DNA from: Diaporthe sp. PMI_573
Lineage: Eukaryota > Ascomycota > Sordariomycetes > Diaporthales > Diaporthaceae
Reading direction: 5' to 3'
DNA: 64,000 nt
Assembly (NCBI GenBank): GCA_021399435.1
Contig: JAJTUP010000069.1
Coordinates: 62,001 to 126,000 of the forward strand
Shown here: one piece after another, positions 13,556-25,100 of the stretch
How the letters are laid out: each line of letters begins with the position of its first letter
Position numbering within the stretch: the first letter of the stretch is position 1
Made by a program: the position numbers and the translations under genes
Notes under the pieces: generated by a model
Databases searched by the model: none
Seen by the model: only the letters and a program-made list of their open reading frames with translations
Told to the model about the DNA's origin: nothing

Positions 13556-16500
13556 TTATTCCCCTCCTTTATGCTTCTTTATCCCTAAAGATTTGAGTAA
13601 GTTTCCTATTCTGTTTCCTTTGTATCTTTGTGTATCCTTCCTTCTGATTATTACGTTCTTTCTGCTATGTTGTCGTGTATTGCTTGAGGTTGGGTCGAAA
13701 AGACTTATCTAAAGAAGTTAGAGGAACGAGCTGCCCTTGCTGACCTTATTAACTAGAAAGGTATTGTATCTGAGACTATGCCTTATTCTTGTTATTTTAG
13801 AATAAATCGCGTGTATTGCGTTACCCCTGAGTCTTTGTATTATAGTAAGTATGTCTGTACTAGGAAGTCTTGTAATGGAAACAATATAGCTGCTTCTTAT
13901 AGGTTTCTTTTCCATTTCCCTGGTTTCTTTTTACTGATTTATTATAGTAAAACACCTGTTATCTAAACAGGAGTGTCTAGAGAAAGAAGAGATTAATGCT
14001 AAGGAGGAGTTATTTTTACTTTAAACGAAGTTATAGACTACTGTGGGTTGCTTAGCCTACTTGTATTACTAAAAACACTAAGCTAAGGAGCGGTCTTCTG
14101 AGTTATTCTGTTATAGTATCTAGTTGCTAGATGAGGAGGATGCTGAGTCGGAGCGTTGTTGTAAGGAGGAGGCTTAGGTTATTATTGATATGTACTCTTT
14201 TAGAGCCACGGGGATTTCTAATTAGTATTTCTTGGGTTTAGATCTAGATGGTCTAGGGGTACCTGCCGATTTTTTAGTTAACCTTGAAAATTCTATAGTA
14301 CCTGTTAGTAGTTCGTCAGGTTCTTAAGGGGTTCCTAAGTATTGTCTTTATTATTATAGCTTTTCCATTTAACTAGGTATTTAGTATTAGTGTTATACGT
14401 TCTGGAATCGAGAATCTTCTCTACTTCCTATTCTCTTTCATTATTATTGAGTTTAATCTGTGTTTCGAGCCGTGTGTTGGCTGGTACTAGTTCTAAGAGT
14501 AATATATGGAAGACTAGGTATATCTATATTTTTGTTAGTAATGAGAGTCTAAAGTTGGTGTTTGATAGTTTCTTTTTAATCTTAAATAGTCTAATCTTTT
14601 TGTAGTCTAATTTATTGTTTAGTTGTTTGGTTTTAATGTTTTTCTAGAGTAGGTAGACTTTATCCTCCTCCTCTAAGGTTAGTTCCTTTAACCTTTTTCT
14701 ATTAGTATAGGTTATTATTTATTCTTATATAAAGAGTAGTTCTTGCTAAAGCTCTTTCTAAAGATGCTTAATCTTGGTTGCCCTTTCTGTGGCTGATTGT
14801 GCTTCTAGTCTGGAGATTAGTTCTCTGTAGGCTTCTAGTTTATAGCTATAGTTTGTATAGAAGGGTAAAACCTTCGTGGTACCTGTATTTATACTATTAT
14901 AGGTAAACTATACTATGGGTAATAACTATACCTAATTATCTTGTTTATAGTTAACATAACTATAAAGATACTATTCTAGAATTTAGTTTAATCTTTTAGT
15001 TTATTTATCTATTTAAAGGTGGAAAGCTATAGATAGCTTAGATTTTATACCGAGTTGTCTTATGAGTAATTACTAAAAGTTTGAGGTAAATACTGTTCCT
15101 CTATTTAAGATGATCTCTTATGGTGTACTATGGTTGCTGATGATTGTCTGTAAGAAGGTATATACTAGGTCGTCTATATTACTTACCTCTTTATATAGCA
15201 AGAAGTAGGAGTATTTTGTGAATCTATCAATGATAACCAGGATGCTGTCATACTAGGTACCTATTATTAGTTTCTTTAAGAGTGGTAGTTTAACGATGAA
15301 GTCTAGGCTAATGGATTACTATAGTCTGTTAAGTACTAGTAGAGGCTATAGCAGGCTATAAGGTTTATACCTTGTGGTCTTATTTTTACAGTATGTATTG
15401 TAGTTCTAGATGACTGTTTAGACTTCCTTCTTTATTTTTAGAAAATAGTAATATCGTCTAATTCTTTTAATTATCGCTATAATTCCTTAATATCTATACG
15501 CTAGAGCTTTATAGATTCTTTTAATGAGTTTCTTTTATAGGTCTATAGGTATAAAGAGTTGTCTTCTTTAATATAACATTCTGTTATCTTCTACTATTTA
15601 TTTTTTAGCTCCTAAGGATATATTTTAGTAGGCTGTCTTAAGCTTGTTTTCCTAGCTAGGGTTAACCTTGGCTCGGAGTATTATTGCTAGTTATCAAGGC
15701 TCTTGTAACAAGTCTCTGTTAGGGGTGACTTGGAAGATACTCTATATTTCTAGTAGAACCTCCTATAGGTGGTCTAGTTATCTACTAAGTATGTCTACTT
15801 ATCTATTCTCAGATTTCTTGTAGTAGGTAATCTTAAGGTTAAATTATAATAAGAATTCTACCTATTTAATTTAGTATTTATTAAGTTCTTTAGTCGTTAT
15901 AAAGTATGTGAGGTTCTTGTGGTTAGTATAGACTTAAACTTAATACCTAGCTCCTATAAGGTAATGTTACTATTCTTTAAATGCTTTAATTATCGCTATA
16001 AGTTTTTTGTTATATATAGGGTAATTGAGTTCTAGGCTATTAAGTTTCTTTAAGAAGAATATAATAGGGTATAGTTTGCCTTGGTTATCCTGTTAGCTGA
16101 GTTGCCCTCCTATTGTGAAGTTAGAGGTGTCTATCTTGACTTTATAGACCTTGCTTAGGTCTACTTTAACTAGTATTAGTTTTTCTAGGATCTTCTGGGT
16201 TATTATATTAAAGGTATCTTGTACCTCCTATATCTACTAGAATTCCTCATCCTTCTTAGTAAGGTCTGTAAGTAGTTTTACAAGCCCTCTATACCCTTTA
16301 ATAAACTATTGGTAGAAGTTAACATATTTAAGGAAACCTTAAACTTCTTTAATATTTATAGGTATAGGCTAGTACTTGATGGCTTTGATTTTAGATACTT
16401 ATATTATAATTTGTCTAGATTAGATGGTATATTTAAGGTAGTCGACTTCCTTGGTATAGAACTTGCTTTTCTCTAGTTCTACTAAAAGTTTTACATTCTA

Positions 16501-19500
16501 AAGCTTCTATAGTACCTTATATATGTGTTTCTTGTGTTCTTTAAGTGTTCTGGAGTAGATAAGGATATCATCAAGGTATACGACTATAAAGATATCTAGA
16601 TATTCTCTAAGAATATAATTAATTATAGCTTAGAATAATACTAATACGTTGGTTAATCTAAATAGCATGACTAGGTACTTGAAATATTTATAGTATGTTT
16701 GAAACACTATTTTTCATTCTTTGCCCTTTTTTATTCTAATGAGGTTATAGGCTCCCTTAAGGTCTAGGGCTGTAAACTATTAAGCTCCTTATAGTTAGTC
16801 TTGTAGTTCTTTGATTAGAGGTAGTAGGTAATGGTTTTTGATGGTAATGTTGTTTAGCTAGCGATAATCTATATAAAGTCGTAGTTTCCTGTTTTTCTTT
16901 AATATAAAGAGGATTAGATATCTTGTAGGTAAAGTAGATGGTTAAATATAATCTTTTTCTAGGTTCTTGTCAAGATACTCCCTAAGTACCTTAAGTTATG
17001 TTTCGTTAAGCTTATAGATTTTAGAGAATTTAGGTATCTTTCTAGGTTCTAGGGGTATTTTGTAATCTTAGTTATTATATTTAGGTAATCTAGTATCAAG
17101 TATTACTAAAAATAGCTTTAAGTACTTGTAGTATTCCTAGGGTATAAACTCCTAAGGATCCTTCTCCACTACTTTAGCCTTCTATAGGTAGGTAATAAAT
17201 TATTAAAGAATCAGCTTAACTTACTTTACTAAGCTAATCCTTTAGGCCTTTAGCACTTGTCGTAAGGTTCCTATAGGTAAGGTAACCGTAACCACGGGTA
17301 TCGTTTTATACTACATATGCTAGATCTCTTGTATCTATCTTAACACTTGTTAGATTTCCTTAATGTATTCTTATACTATAAGTATGATTTATCGTTTTCT
17401 TATATCGGTCTGTATTAGACCGCCTTCCTTGTCAGGTTTATATTGTGTTTAGCTTGATAGTAAGCTTTTCTCATCAGTCTGCGGCAAACTACCTAGTTTG
17501 TGCTGTCATGGTACTGGCTTGTTTAGGGGCTATTCTAAAACCTACCCAGGGACTAAGTCCTTCTCTCCGTTTTAAGAGGTAGTTGCTAGGCTTGTTTAAG
17601 CATACATTTAGGTACCGTCCTTAGGGACTAAGCTCTACTCATCCTTGCAATATATAATTATTCCTTTTACTAAGCTGACGGGGTTTGCCTAGTAAATCTA
17701 GCTAGTAGTCTAATCTATCCAAGGGTTATTTTTCTTTAACTAAGGTATTTCTAGGATTAACTAATAATCCGCTATCTTAGTAATATCAAGCAAGAGTTGC
17801 TTAATATAGTCCTAGATCTAGACCTAGAGGTAATTAGTCTCTATGTTGATAATGCCGTTTCTATAAGTAACCTCTATACTATTAACTATGTTAAGTCTGT
17901 AGGGTTTCTTTTTCTTATACTATGTAAGGTAGTATCTATTTACCATCCTTAAGGAGATGAAATTCCTCTGTACTCTACTATCGATAAGTATATAGTACTA
18001 GTAGGCTCTAAGCTCTACCCTAATCTTCAAATATTAATAGTCATTATCAGTATTTATTATATACAAGTACCTCGTGGGTATTTCTCCTGCTATCTAAGGT
18101 TTTATAGACAGCTCATCTAGTTTTTTAGCTATCTATAATCCTTTCCTAGGACCTTATCAATACTTTCGATGTTTCGTCGTATAATACTCTATGATTATTA
18201 TAGGTCTTCCATAAGTTATTATATGCTTTCATCCTATGTTATAGGCTTTATAGGGCTAAGGATTTATCCTTGTTGCTATAGTTAGTATTATTCTTTGACC
18301 TTGTCATCTATGTGTACTTAATATTTCTTATTCTTGTAGGTATGCCATCTAGTAGGGTTGTATAGACACGCTAAGGGGGTTTGTGGGTCGAGTCGAAACG
18401 TTACATAGCCTATATTGTTGTACTATTTTCTAAGTTCCCATCCTTTAAAGTCGTCTTTTTCGTAGGTTTGTTAGATGTCTTGCCCTTGGTACCTCTAAGG
18501 GAACTAGTCGTGGCTTGCTTTCTTCTATATATAGATTCTGTATCCATTATAGATGTATAAGGCCTAAGAAATACTAGGATAGTAACCGTGGCGAGGGAAC
18601 GTTCTTCCTATGTCTCTATCCTTCTTAGTCTCCTTCTTTAGTTCTCGTGTTACTTACTTAAGGGGTTGTCCTGTAATTAGTACTTCTATGATATTAGTTT
18701 TAGGGGCTAGTAGGGGTGCTCTTCCTAAGTATGCCCGCGGGTCCTCTTGCTATGCTCGAGGTACGAGTAGATCTTGGGGAATTTTCCCTACTAGCTTCTT
18801 CCTTAGGTCGTGTAGGAGTTTCTTTCATTCTCCCACGGCTAGGGTATGTTGTTATCCTACGCCCTTAGGGAACTAGTTGGCTCCTTTTTTGTTACTTAAA
18901 TATATGGTATAGTTATTGTTGTAGCAGGCTATCTAGCTAAGTAAGGAGTACTTCTTAGCTTCTTTAGCCTTGTCTAGTTCTATGTATATTAGCTATAATA
19001 GTCGTTATTAGATTGTTTCTCCTATTTTCAACTCGTCTTTTTGTTTATCATTAGTAGGTAAGTTTTAGAGAGTGATGCTAAATAGGATTCTTCTGTCTTC
19101 TACTACCTGGTCTAGGTATACTAGGCACGGTTTGTACTATTCTGTTCTACACTAGCAGTATTATTTAGTGATGGCTTGCTATATCTTTAAGCGTGGTGGC
19201 CTGCTAGTATGGGTAACTACGTTAGCTTATTTAGAGCCTTCGGGTACAGGCTTCTAATCTCTGTTTTTCTTAGGGCCGTAGCACTCTTTTGCAAAGTATC
19301 CCATCTTATTACAGTTATAGTATTTAATGTCTCTCTTGTCTTTTCATTATATGGTATCAAGTTCTATAGGGCCTGACTATTATCCTTATTAGGTCGGATT
19401 ATTATAGTTATATCTTTTTCTAGTATTAGACTTATTTCTCTAGTTACTTTGCTAGAATGGCCTAGGATTAATATTGTGTTTCTCCTATTGTCTCTTATAG

Positions 19501-20364
19501 AGCCTATTATCGAGTTTAATAGCTAGTTTAATATATTATAGGAAGTCGTTAGGTCTATCATACCTAGCTAATTCGTCCTTTACTTCTTCCTTTAATCCCT
19601 GATAAAATATGAAGATCTTAATATTGTAGGTAGAATTAACTCGGGTATAGATTTGTCGAAATTTTACTATATAGGCCAAGGCTAGGCCTTTTTATTGTAG
19701 TTTTAACAACTCCCTTTTAGCTTATTATTCCTTATTAGGGTCTTAGAATAGAGCTTAGAGAGCATTTTCGTAGTTCTCGTATCTATTAAACATCTCTTAA
19801 GTCTCCTACTTATATTTTTCGAATTCCTTAATATTAACGAAATCAGTAAGGTATAGTTTGAACTAGGCAAGCACTCTTCCCTTAAGGAATGAGGCTACAT
19901 GCATAATTTGTTTTCCATCTGCTTGGCTATCTATGTAGTTAAAACACTAGTAGGCCTTGACTTGGATAAGGTAAGGCTATAACTAGCCTAGGGTCTTATT
20001 ATAAGGAGTCGGGCTATTAAGCCTAACACTTTCCTTGGTTAGAATTAGGGTGTTGACAATGGTGGCGGCAGCCTAAAGGGTAGTAACCTCCTTCTTGAGG
20101 TTTTCCATTTTCTTATTCTGCTTGGCCTACTTATTCATAAGGGTATAGAGGTAATTAACCTTGCTAACCAACTCTTAGAGTTATTTGTTAGTTATCCCGC
20201 TATTATTATTAGTGTTATTACTAGTGTCGCTATTAATGGCGTTGTCTAATTCCTATAGAAGGTTTTATTAGGAGTTGTTGTTTCCAAATCTAGACATTAT
20301 GAAGGTATTGCGCGTAATATTACTCAAAGTTTGCGTTATAATATATAAATAAGAGTAGTTAAAA

Positions 20365-20837
20365 TATAATAATTAAGGTTTCCTGGGTCCTCTAAACTAT
20401 AGATTAGGGTTTATATCTAAAATATGTAATAAGGTGGTTAATTAAGTAATAAGGTTTCTAATAATAATTACAAGCTAATAAAAGCTATTTAAGGTAAATA
20501 TTTAGATTGACTACTAAAGAGCTATCTATACTATCTAGCTATCTAGTAACAAGTGTGTCTTTATATGTCCATCTCTTTAGTAAGGCTTGCCGGGAGTACT
20601 AGTTACTCCTGGTAATCTAATATAGGGGAGTGTCTGGAGTACTGGTCGCTTCTATTGCTCCATAGTGTTAGATTGCTAGGATCGATTATCGCTTTAATTA
20701 ATCTGTCTTATCTAATTAGTGATCATGTGACCTGTGGCTTGGTCCCTTGTGCCGTTTGTTTGGCCGGTGTACTGGCCTAGTAGGGTTGTTCCTTTGTAGA
20801 ACCAACCGTTGGTCCTATTTTTATTAGGGTCGTGACA
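20365..20837 (-). repeat. 5' LTR of gypsy element G3
   Basis: A 473-bp LTR. Its plus-strand start is degraded to TATAATAATT and its end GGTCGTGACA retains CA. It is the 5' LTR because gag starts on the minus strand just left of it, at 20,297. Confidence 0.92.
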
Positions 20838-20842
20838 CTTTT

Positions 20843-21155
20843 ATATAGGAATGAATAGCTAAATATATAAACTAGAAAAGAATTGAGGGACTAATCTTTA
20901 AGAAGGGAGATAAAGTCTACCTTTTTTGATAAAACATTAAAACCAAGCGCCCTAGCGATAAGCTTAATTATAGAAAAATCAGACTATTTAAAATTTCGAA
21001 GAGACTTTTAGATACTAACTATAAACTTTTATTACCTTAAAGAATAAGACAGTACCTAGTCTTTTATATCTTATTACTAGAACCAGTATTATAGAACGTA
21101 AAACTTAAGATATAGATTAAAATAGTTAATGAGTATAATAAAGAATATAAAGTTA
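20843..21155 (+). pseudogene. G2 integrase C-terminus after G3
   Basis: After the CTTTT duplication the G2 polyprotein frame resumes. It contains KKGDKVYLF and KTKRPSDKLNYRKI, the GPF/GPY-like C-terminal integrase module of chromoviruses, then EYNKEYKV, where a dispersed repeat interrupts it. Stop codons are present. The frame continuity across G3 supports the nesting model. Confidence 0.82.
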
Positions 21156-21675
21156 TGAAGGTTGGTGGATCGAATGGGAGTTAGGTAGCAGTAAGGTATA
21201 CTGAGGTCTTGTTAGGACGCTTGAGAATGGTTTGGACAACTTTGCATTGAATTTGAGTGGGCTTCTGTCAGCCCTCCTTACAGTCCTTCCGACATGATCT
21301 TAACCCTGGGCATGCTGCGGTTGGCTCTAGTGCAGGAATGGAGGGGCTGGAAAATTCAGCCCTTAGACCCACTATCTTTGGCTTCAAACAGCCAGCCAAC
21401 CCTAACCCTGACAGTAACCAAACTAAATACAGATAAACTTCAGAAATTAGGCTATCTAACAAACTAGGTTACATGCTTTTTGGGTAAGAAATAAGGGGAA
21501 TGCAGAGGTTCGAAGTTAGGGTCTTACAATAGCCTAAAAAATCGACTTACGGCCACCAAACTCATCTGCCGGCGCGCACGCCACTAGTAAAAAGTCTAGG
21601 GTAACTCCTTCCGTGAAGTCTAGGGTAACTCCCTACGTGCAGCGCCCACACCTAAATAAGCGTTTCTGTTTAACA
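21156..21675 (-). repeat. Dispersed repeat copy 1 (about 520 bp)
   Basis: First of three copies of one family (others 37,101-37,652 and 56,776-57,283). Read on the minus strand it begins TGTTAAAC and ends ACCTTCA, so it has LTR-like TG...CA ends but no terminal inverted repeats. It splits the G2 polyprotein between EYKV and KRI and is flanked by AAAGTTA at 21,149-21,155 and 21,676-21,682. It contains two telomere-like units (CCCTAACCCT on plus) and an open frame of about 64 codons (21,268-21,462 minus) kept in all copies. It could be a solo LTR or another non-autonomous element; no coding relative was found here. Confidence 0.75.
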
Positions 21676-21682
21676 AAAGTTA

Positions 21683-21900
21683 AAAGGATTATTAACTTAT
21701 AATAACATTAGGAAATAATAGAGTACCTAGTTAAATAGAAAGATTATAATACCAGCGAAAATATATAAAAACTAGTTGATAATCTTACCGGCTGCAAATG
21801 ATTTTTAAGGGATTACTAGGCTAGAAACTCGGCTAGGCCTAAAATAAAGACAAGAACTAAAACTAGCCTAAGATAGCGACTAAGGGACAACCGGTAGATA
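21683..21900 (+). pseudogene. G2 chromodomain remnant
   Basis: The frame right of the dispersed repeat reads KRIINL, then EIIEYLVK, KDYNTSEN and LVDNLTGC. This is the chromodomain signature EYLVKWKGY..SENTWE..NL with RIP-type losses at the Trp codons. Chromodomains at the integrase C-terminus direct chromoviruses to heterochromatin by binding methylated H3K9. It defines G2 as a chromovirus. Confidence 0.82.
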
Positions 21901-21929
21901 AGAAGGTTACCAATAAGCAACTACCTAAA

Positions 21930-22196
21930 ACCGACAGTCTACTAGTTAGAAATGATTGACTAGTTAACTAGAAGCCTATACTAGTTAATTAAAGACTTCT
22001 ACCAGTTAACGAAATCTTTAACTAGTTAAATAAAGACGCTACTGGTAGAGTTTTCTACTAGTTAATAAGATCTACTAGTTAATAAAAGAGTACTAGTTGA
22101 AATGATTTACCAGTCTATTTTATCTACCAGTTAATTATTATAAATTAGACGGCCTACTAGTAGAAACATTTTTGTTACCAGTTATACCTCTACTTA
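21930..22196 (+). repeat. Cluster of ACTAGTTAA-like short repeats in G2 3' region
   Basis: At least ten copies of ACTAGTTAA or ACCAGTTAA occur at irregular spacing between the chromodomain and the LINE insertion. They may be the degraded code for a repetitive polyprotein tail or 3' leader sequence; the sequence alone does not decide. The block ends in the LINE target duplication at 22,183-22,196. Confidence 0.6.
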
Positions 22197-25100
22197 GAAA
22201 CAGCTAGAAAAACGCGTTCCGTCAATATTTATACGGCGCTATATCTAAAAACGATTTTAACATTAGAATTAAAATCAGTAAAGCTGGTTTTACCGGAAAA
22301 TAACCTTACAGCTTTCGCGCAACAAGCAGAGTTGTGACAGTTTAGTATACAACTGTATACCTAAGGGTCTTGTATATCTGTATATCTGTATATCTGTATA
22401 CCTGTATACCTGTATACTTGTATACCTAGGTATACAACTAAATTAAGTTAAGTCTTTTTAAAAATATATAAGTTATTAGTCTATTTATTTACAAAACTAT
22501 TAATTTATTAGTTTATTTTATTAAATAGTTTAAATTAAATTAAAAAAGTATTATAATAGTTTATTTTATTAGTTTATTAAACTATTAATATATAATATAT
22601 TAATATATTAAAGTATTAATTTAATATTATAATAGTTATATATATATTTATATATCTATATACTTTATATACCTGTATACTTGTATACCTAGGTATACAG
22701 GTATACAAATATACTGTATACTTTGTATACCTGTATACCTAGTGGTCTTGTATACCTGTATACCTGTATACCTTGTATACCTTGTATACCTGTATACCTG
22801 TATACCTGTATACCTTGTATACCTATATACCTGTATACCTTGTATACCTGTATACTAGCTGTATACTCACAACTCTGGCAACAAGGGTATAGCAGCAGAG
22901 AGTCTCCCGATAGTTGTTAACAATAGGGCAAAAGGTTTAAAGCAGAGTTTATACAACCCCGCCACTAGACTTAGCGCCTACAGAAACACTATAATACTGC
23001 TACTGTTTAGTAGCAACAATAAAGTAAATATACTATAATAAGTTGAGAATTTAATTATCGAGAACCTAATACATCTAATATATCCAGATAATTACAAAAA
23101 GGCAAGATAGATAGTATCGGCAGTATTAGACCTCCTATAGAAAAACAATATTACTATATTAAAAGCAATATAAAATAATAGTAAGAATAATAAAGAGACT
23201 ATACTTAAAAAGCACATTAGCTCTGCTATTAAAAAGGCAGTAATAAAGGTATTATCTAAGGGCAACCAGCACCTTTAGCTAGCTATATAGGCCTCTATTA
23301 CCGCTATAGTAAATACAAACTAAATAAGTAATATAAGTACCAGTGTCTAGAAATTAAAGCTAGTAGTTTTTGCCTAATAAGTATATAAGATTATAATTAA
23401 AACTAAACAATAGACAGAGAAGCTATATATATATAATACAGTAGACACAGTTAAGGCAGTAAATAATATACTAGAGGCTATAGAGATAATAGTAGCCTAA
23501 TGCCTATAGAGCAGCAATATAGTTCTTACCTTCTAAAAGAGGGCAGAGAAGTATAAATAGTTAGAGTAGTAAGTAAGCAGCGTCTTTAAAGTATTTATAT
23601 ATAAAATAAGCCAAAAATATATAGTAGTTATTTATAGCCTCTCTATAATGCGACTCTAGAATATATATATAGCGCCTAAGCAGCTTCTTTAAGACTTTTA
23701 AGAAGTAAATATAAAGTTAATTACAAAATTGTAGGTAATCTTCCTTAAGGCCGGCCCTAAAGCTACAGCAATAGTATAGATCAGCTCTATAGAGGTAGCT
23801 ACGCAGCTTTACTATAATAGTATAATATGGTAGGCAGAGATCTTTAATTGCAAGCCTTTTTTATAGGATATAGTAATAAGGCAGTATTTTTACTACTATA
23901 GCTTTAAGTATATTACAAAACACTACGCTATATATATACAATATGAGCAGTATACGGGTATTATATATAAGTAGGGAGAAAGGTTGTGCCTATTATAGTC
24001 TAACCTAATATACATTAAGTATTACAACTATATAGGTAAATACCTAGCATAGGTAAGATCCTACCATACTGTATAAAAATAGTATAAGTATATTAGAAAA
24101 GCCTACACTATATACTTACGCTAGTTTCATATTAGCAGCACACTAGCTATACCCCTATAAAGCGTACCTAGCAATAATAAAAGCTTTAAGATTATCTTTA
24201 GAAGTACAAAGCAAAAGGGGTCTATATTAGTAATTAACTAGCGGCTAAAGAGAAGCAAGCTGCCGACAAGACTAGATAACATCTAAACGCAGCTATTATA
24301 TACATTATTAATACTATGCTAGAATAGTATTAATATAGACTCTATAGATATAACTATCTCCTAATAAGTCTTAGCGTCCCATACTAGAATATTATAGAGA
24401 GTCGAGAAAACACAGTACTAATACTAAGCAAAGGCCGTATATATAATATCTTTATACTATAGGAGGTCTACCCCGATAAACAAGGCAGAGTTTATTACCT
24501 AGAGTTAAGCTAATTTACACTAATATATATAGAGACGGGATAAGCAATGCTTTATATTAATAAGCGCTTTATAGATAGAGTATAGGAACAGTATACAAGA
24601 TATAACTAGGCAGCAGTTATAATAAAGAATAAACAGGGCTATAATACTATAGTATAGTCAGTCTATACTAAACCTAATAGTAGTCCTAATAGGCAGAGTC
24701 TTATCCTTAAGATTGTAGCGTTAGAGCCAAACAGATATAATATTATTATAGGAAATTTTAATATATACTACCTACTCTAAAACTTAGAGTACTAATAGTT
24801 ATAGTATATAGAAAAACTCCTAATACTAGTATAGCGCTAGAGCCTCTTTCTAGTAACGTTTAAAGGAACTATTATATAGTATTAGTATAACTACCTCTCC
24901 TTAACCCTAGACCTAGCGTAGGCCTAAAGAGATATAATAGCTAAACTATAGTATAGGCCAGACTAGGAAGGCTTAGACTATATATTATAACTTCTATATA
25001 TTAAGGATATAATAGCTATACTTTGTCTAAAAAACGCCCTCTCAGAATAGAATTAAAAGAAGGCCAATAAGATACTAATTATAGTAAAAGTATATAAGAT

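Larger units (their letters stand above)
13083..20837 (-). mobile_element. Ty3/gypsy LTR retrotransposon G3 nested in G2
   Basis: Two 473-bp LTRs (13,083-13,555 and 20,365-20,837) flank a minus-strand element, with a perfect 5-bp target duplication CTTTT at 13,078-13,082 and 20,838-20,842. A polypurine tract (AAAGGAGGGGAA on the minus strand) adjoins the left, 3' LTR. On the minus strand gag starts at 20,297 (MSRFGNNNS). A zinc knuckle lies near 19,300 (YYNCNKMGYFAKEC, first Cys and the His both changed to Tyr). The reverse transcriptase box near 16,550-16,600 is the intact canonical YLDDILIYS. It has stops, but its core motifs are better preserved than those of G2, consistent with a younger insertion. 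Confidence 0.92.

Noticed and set aside
22723..22920. Frame encoding repeated YTCIP peptides
   Set aside because: By-product of the CTGTATAC array in hAT element A. The same applies to the LYSCIP-like frames at 35,134-35,339.
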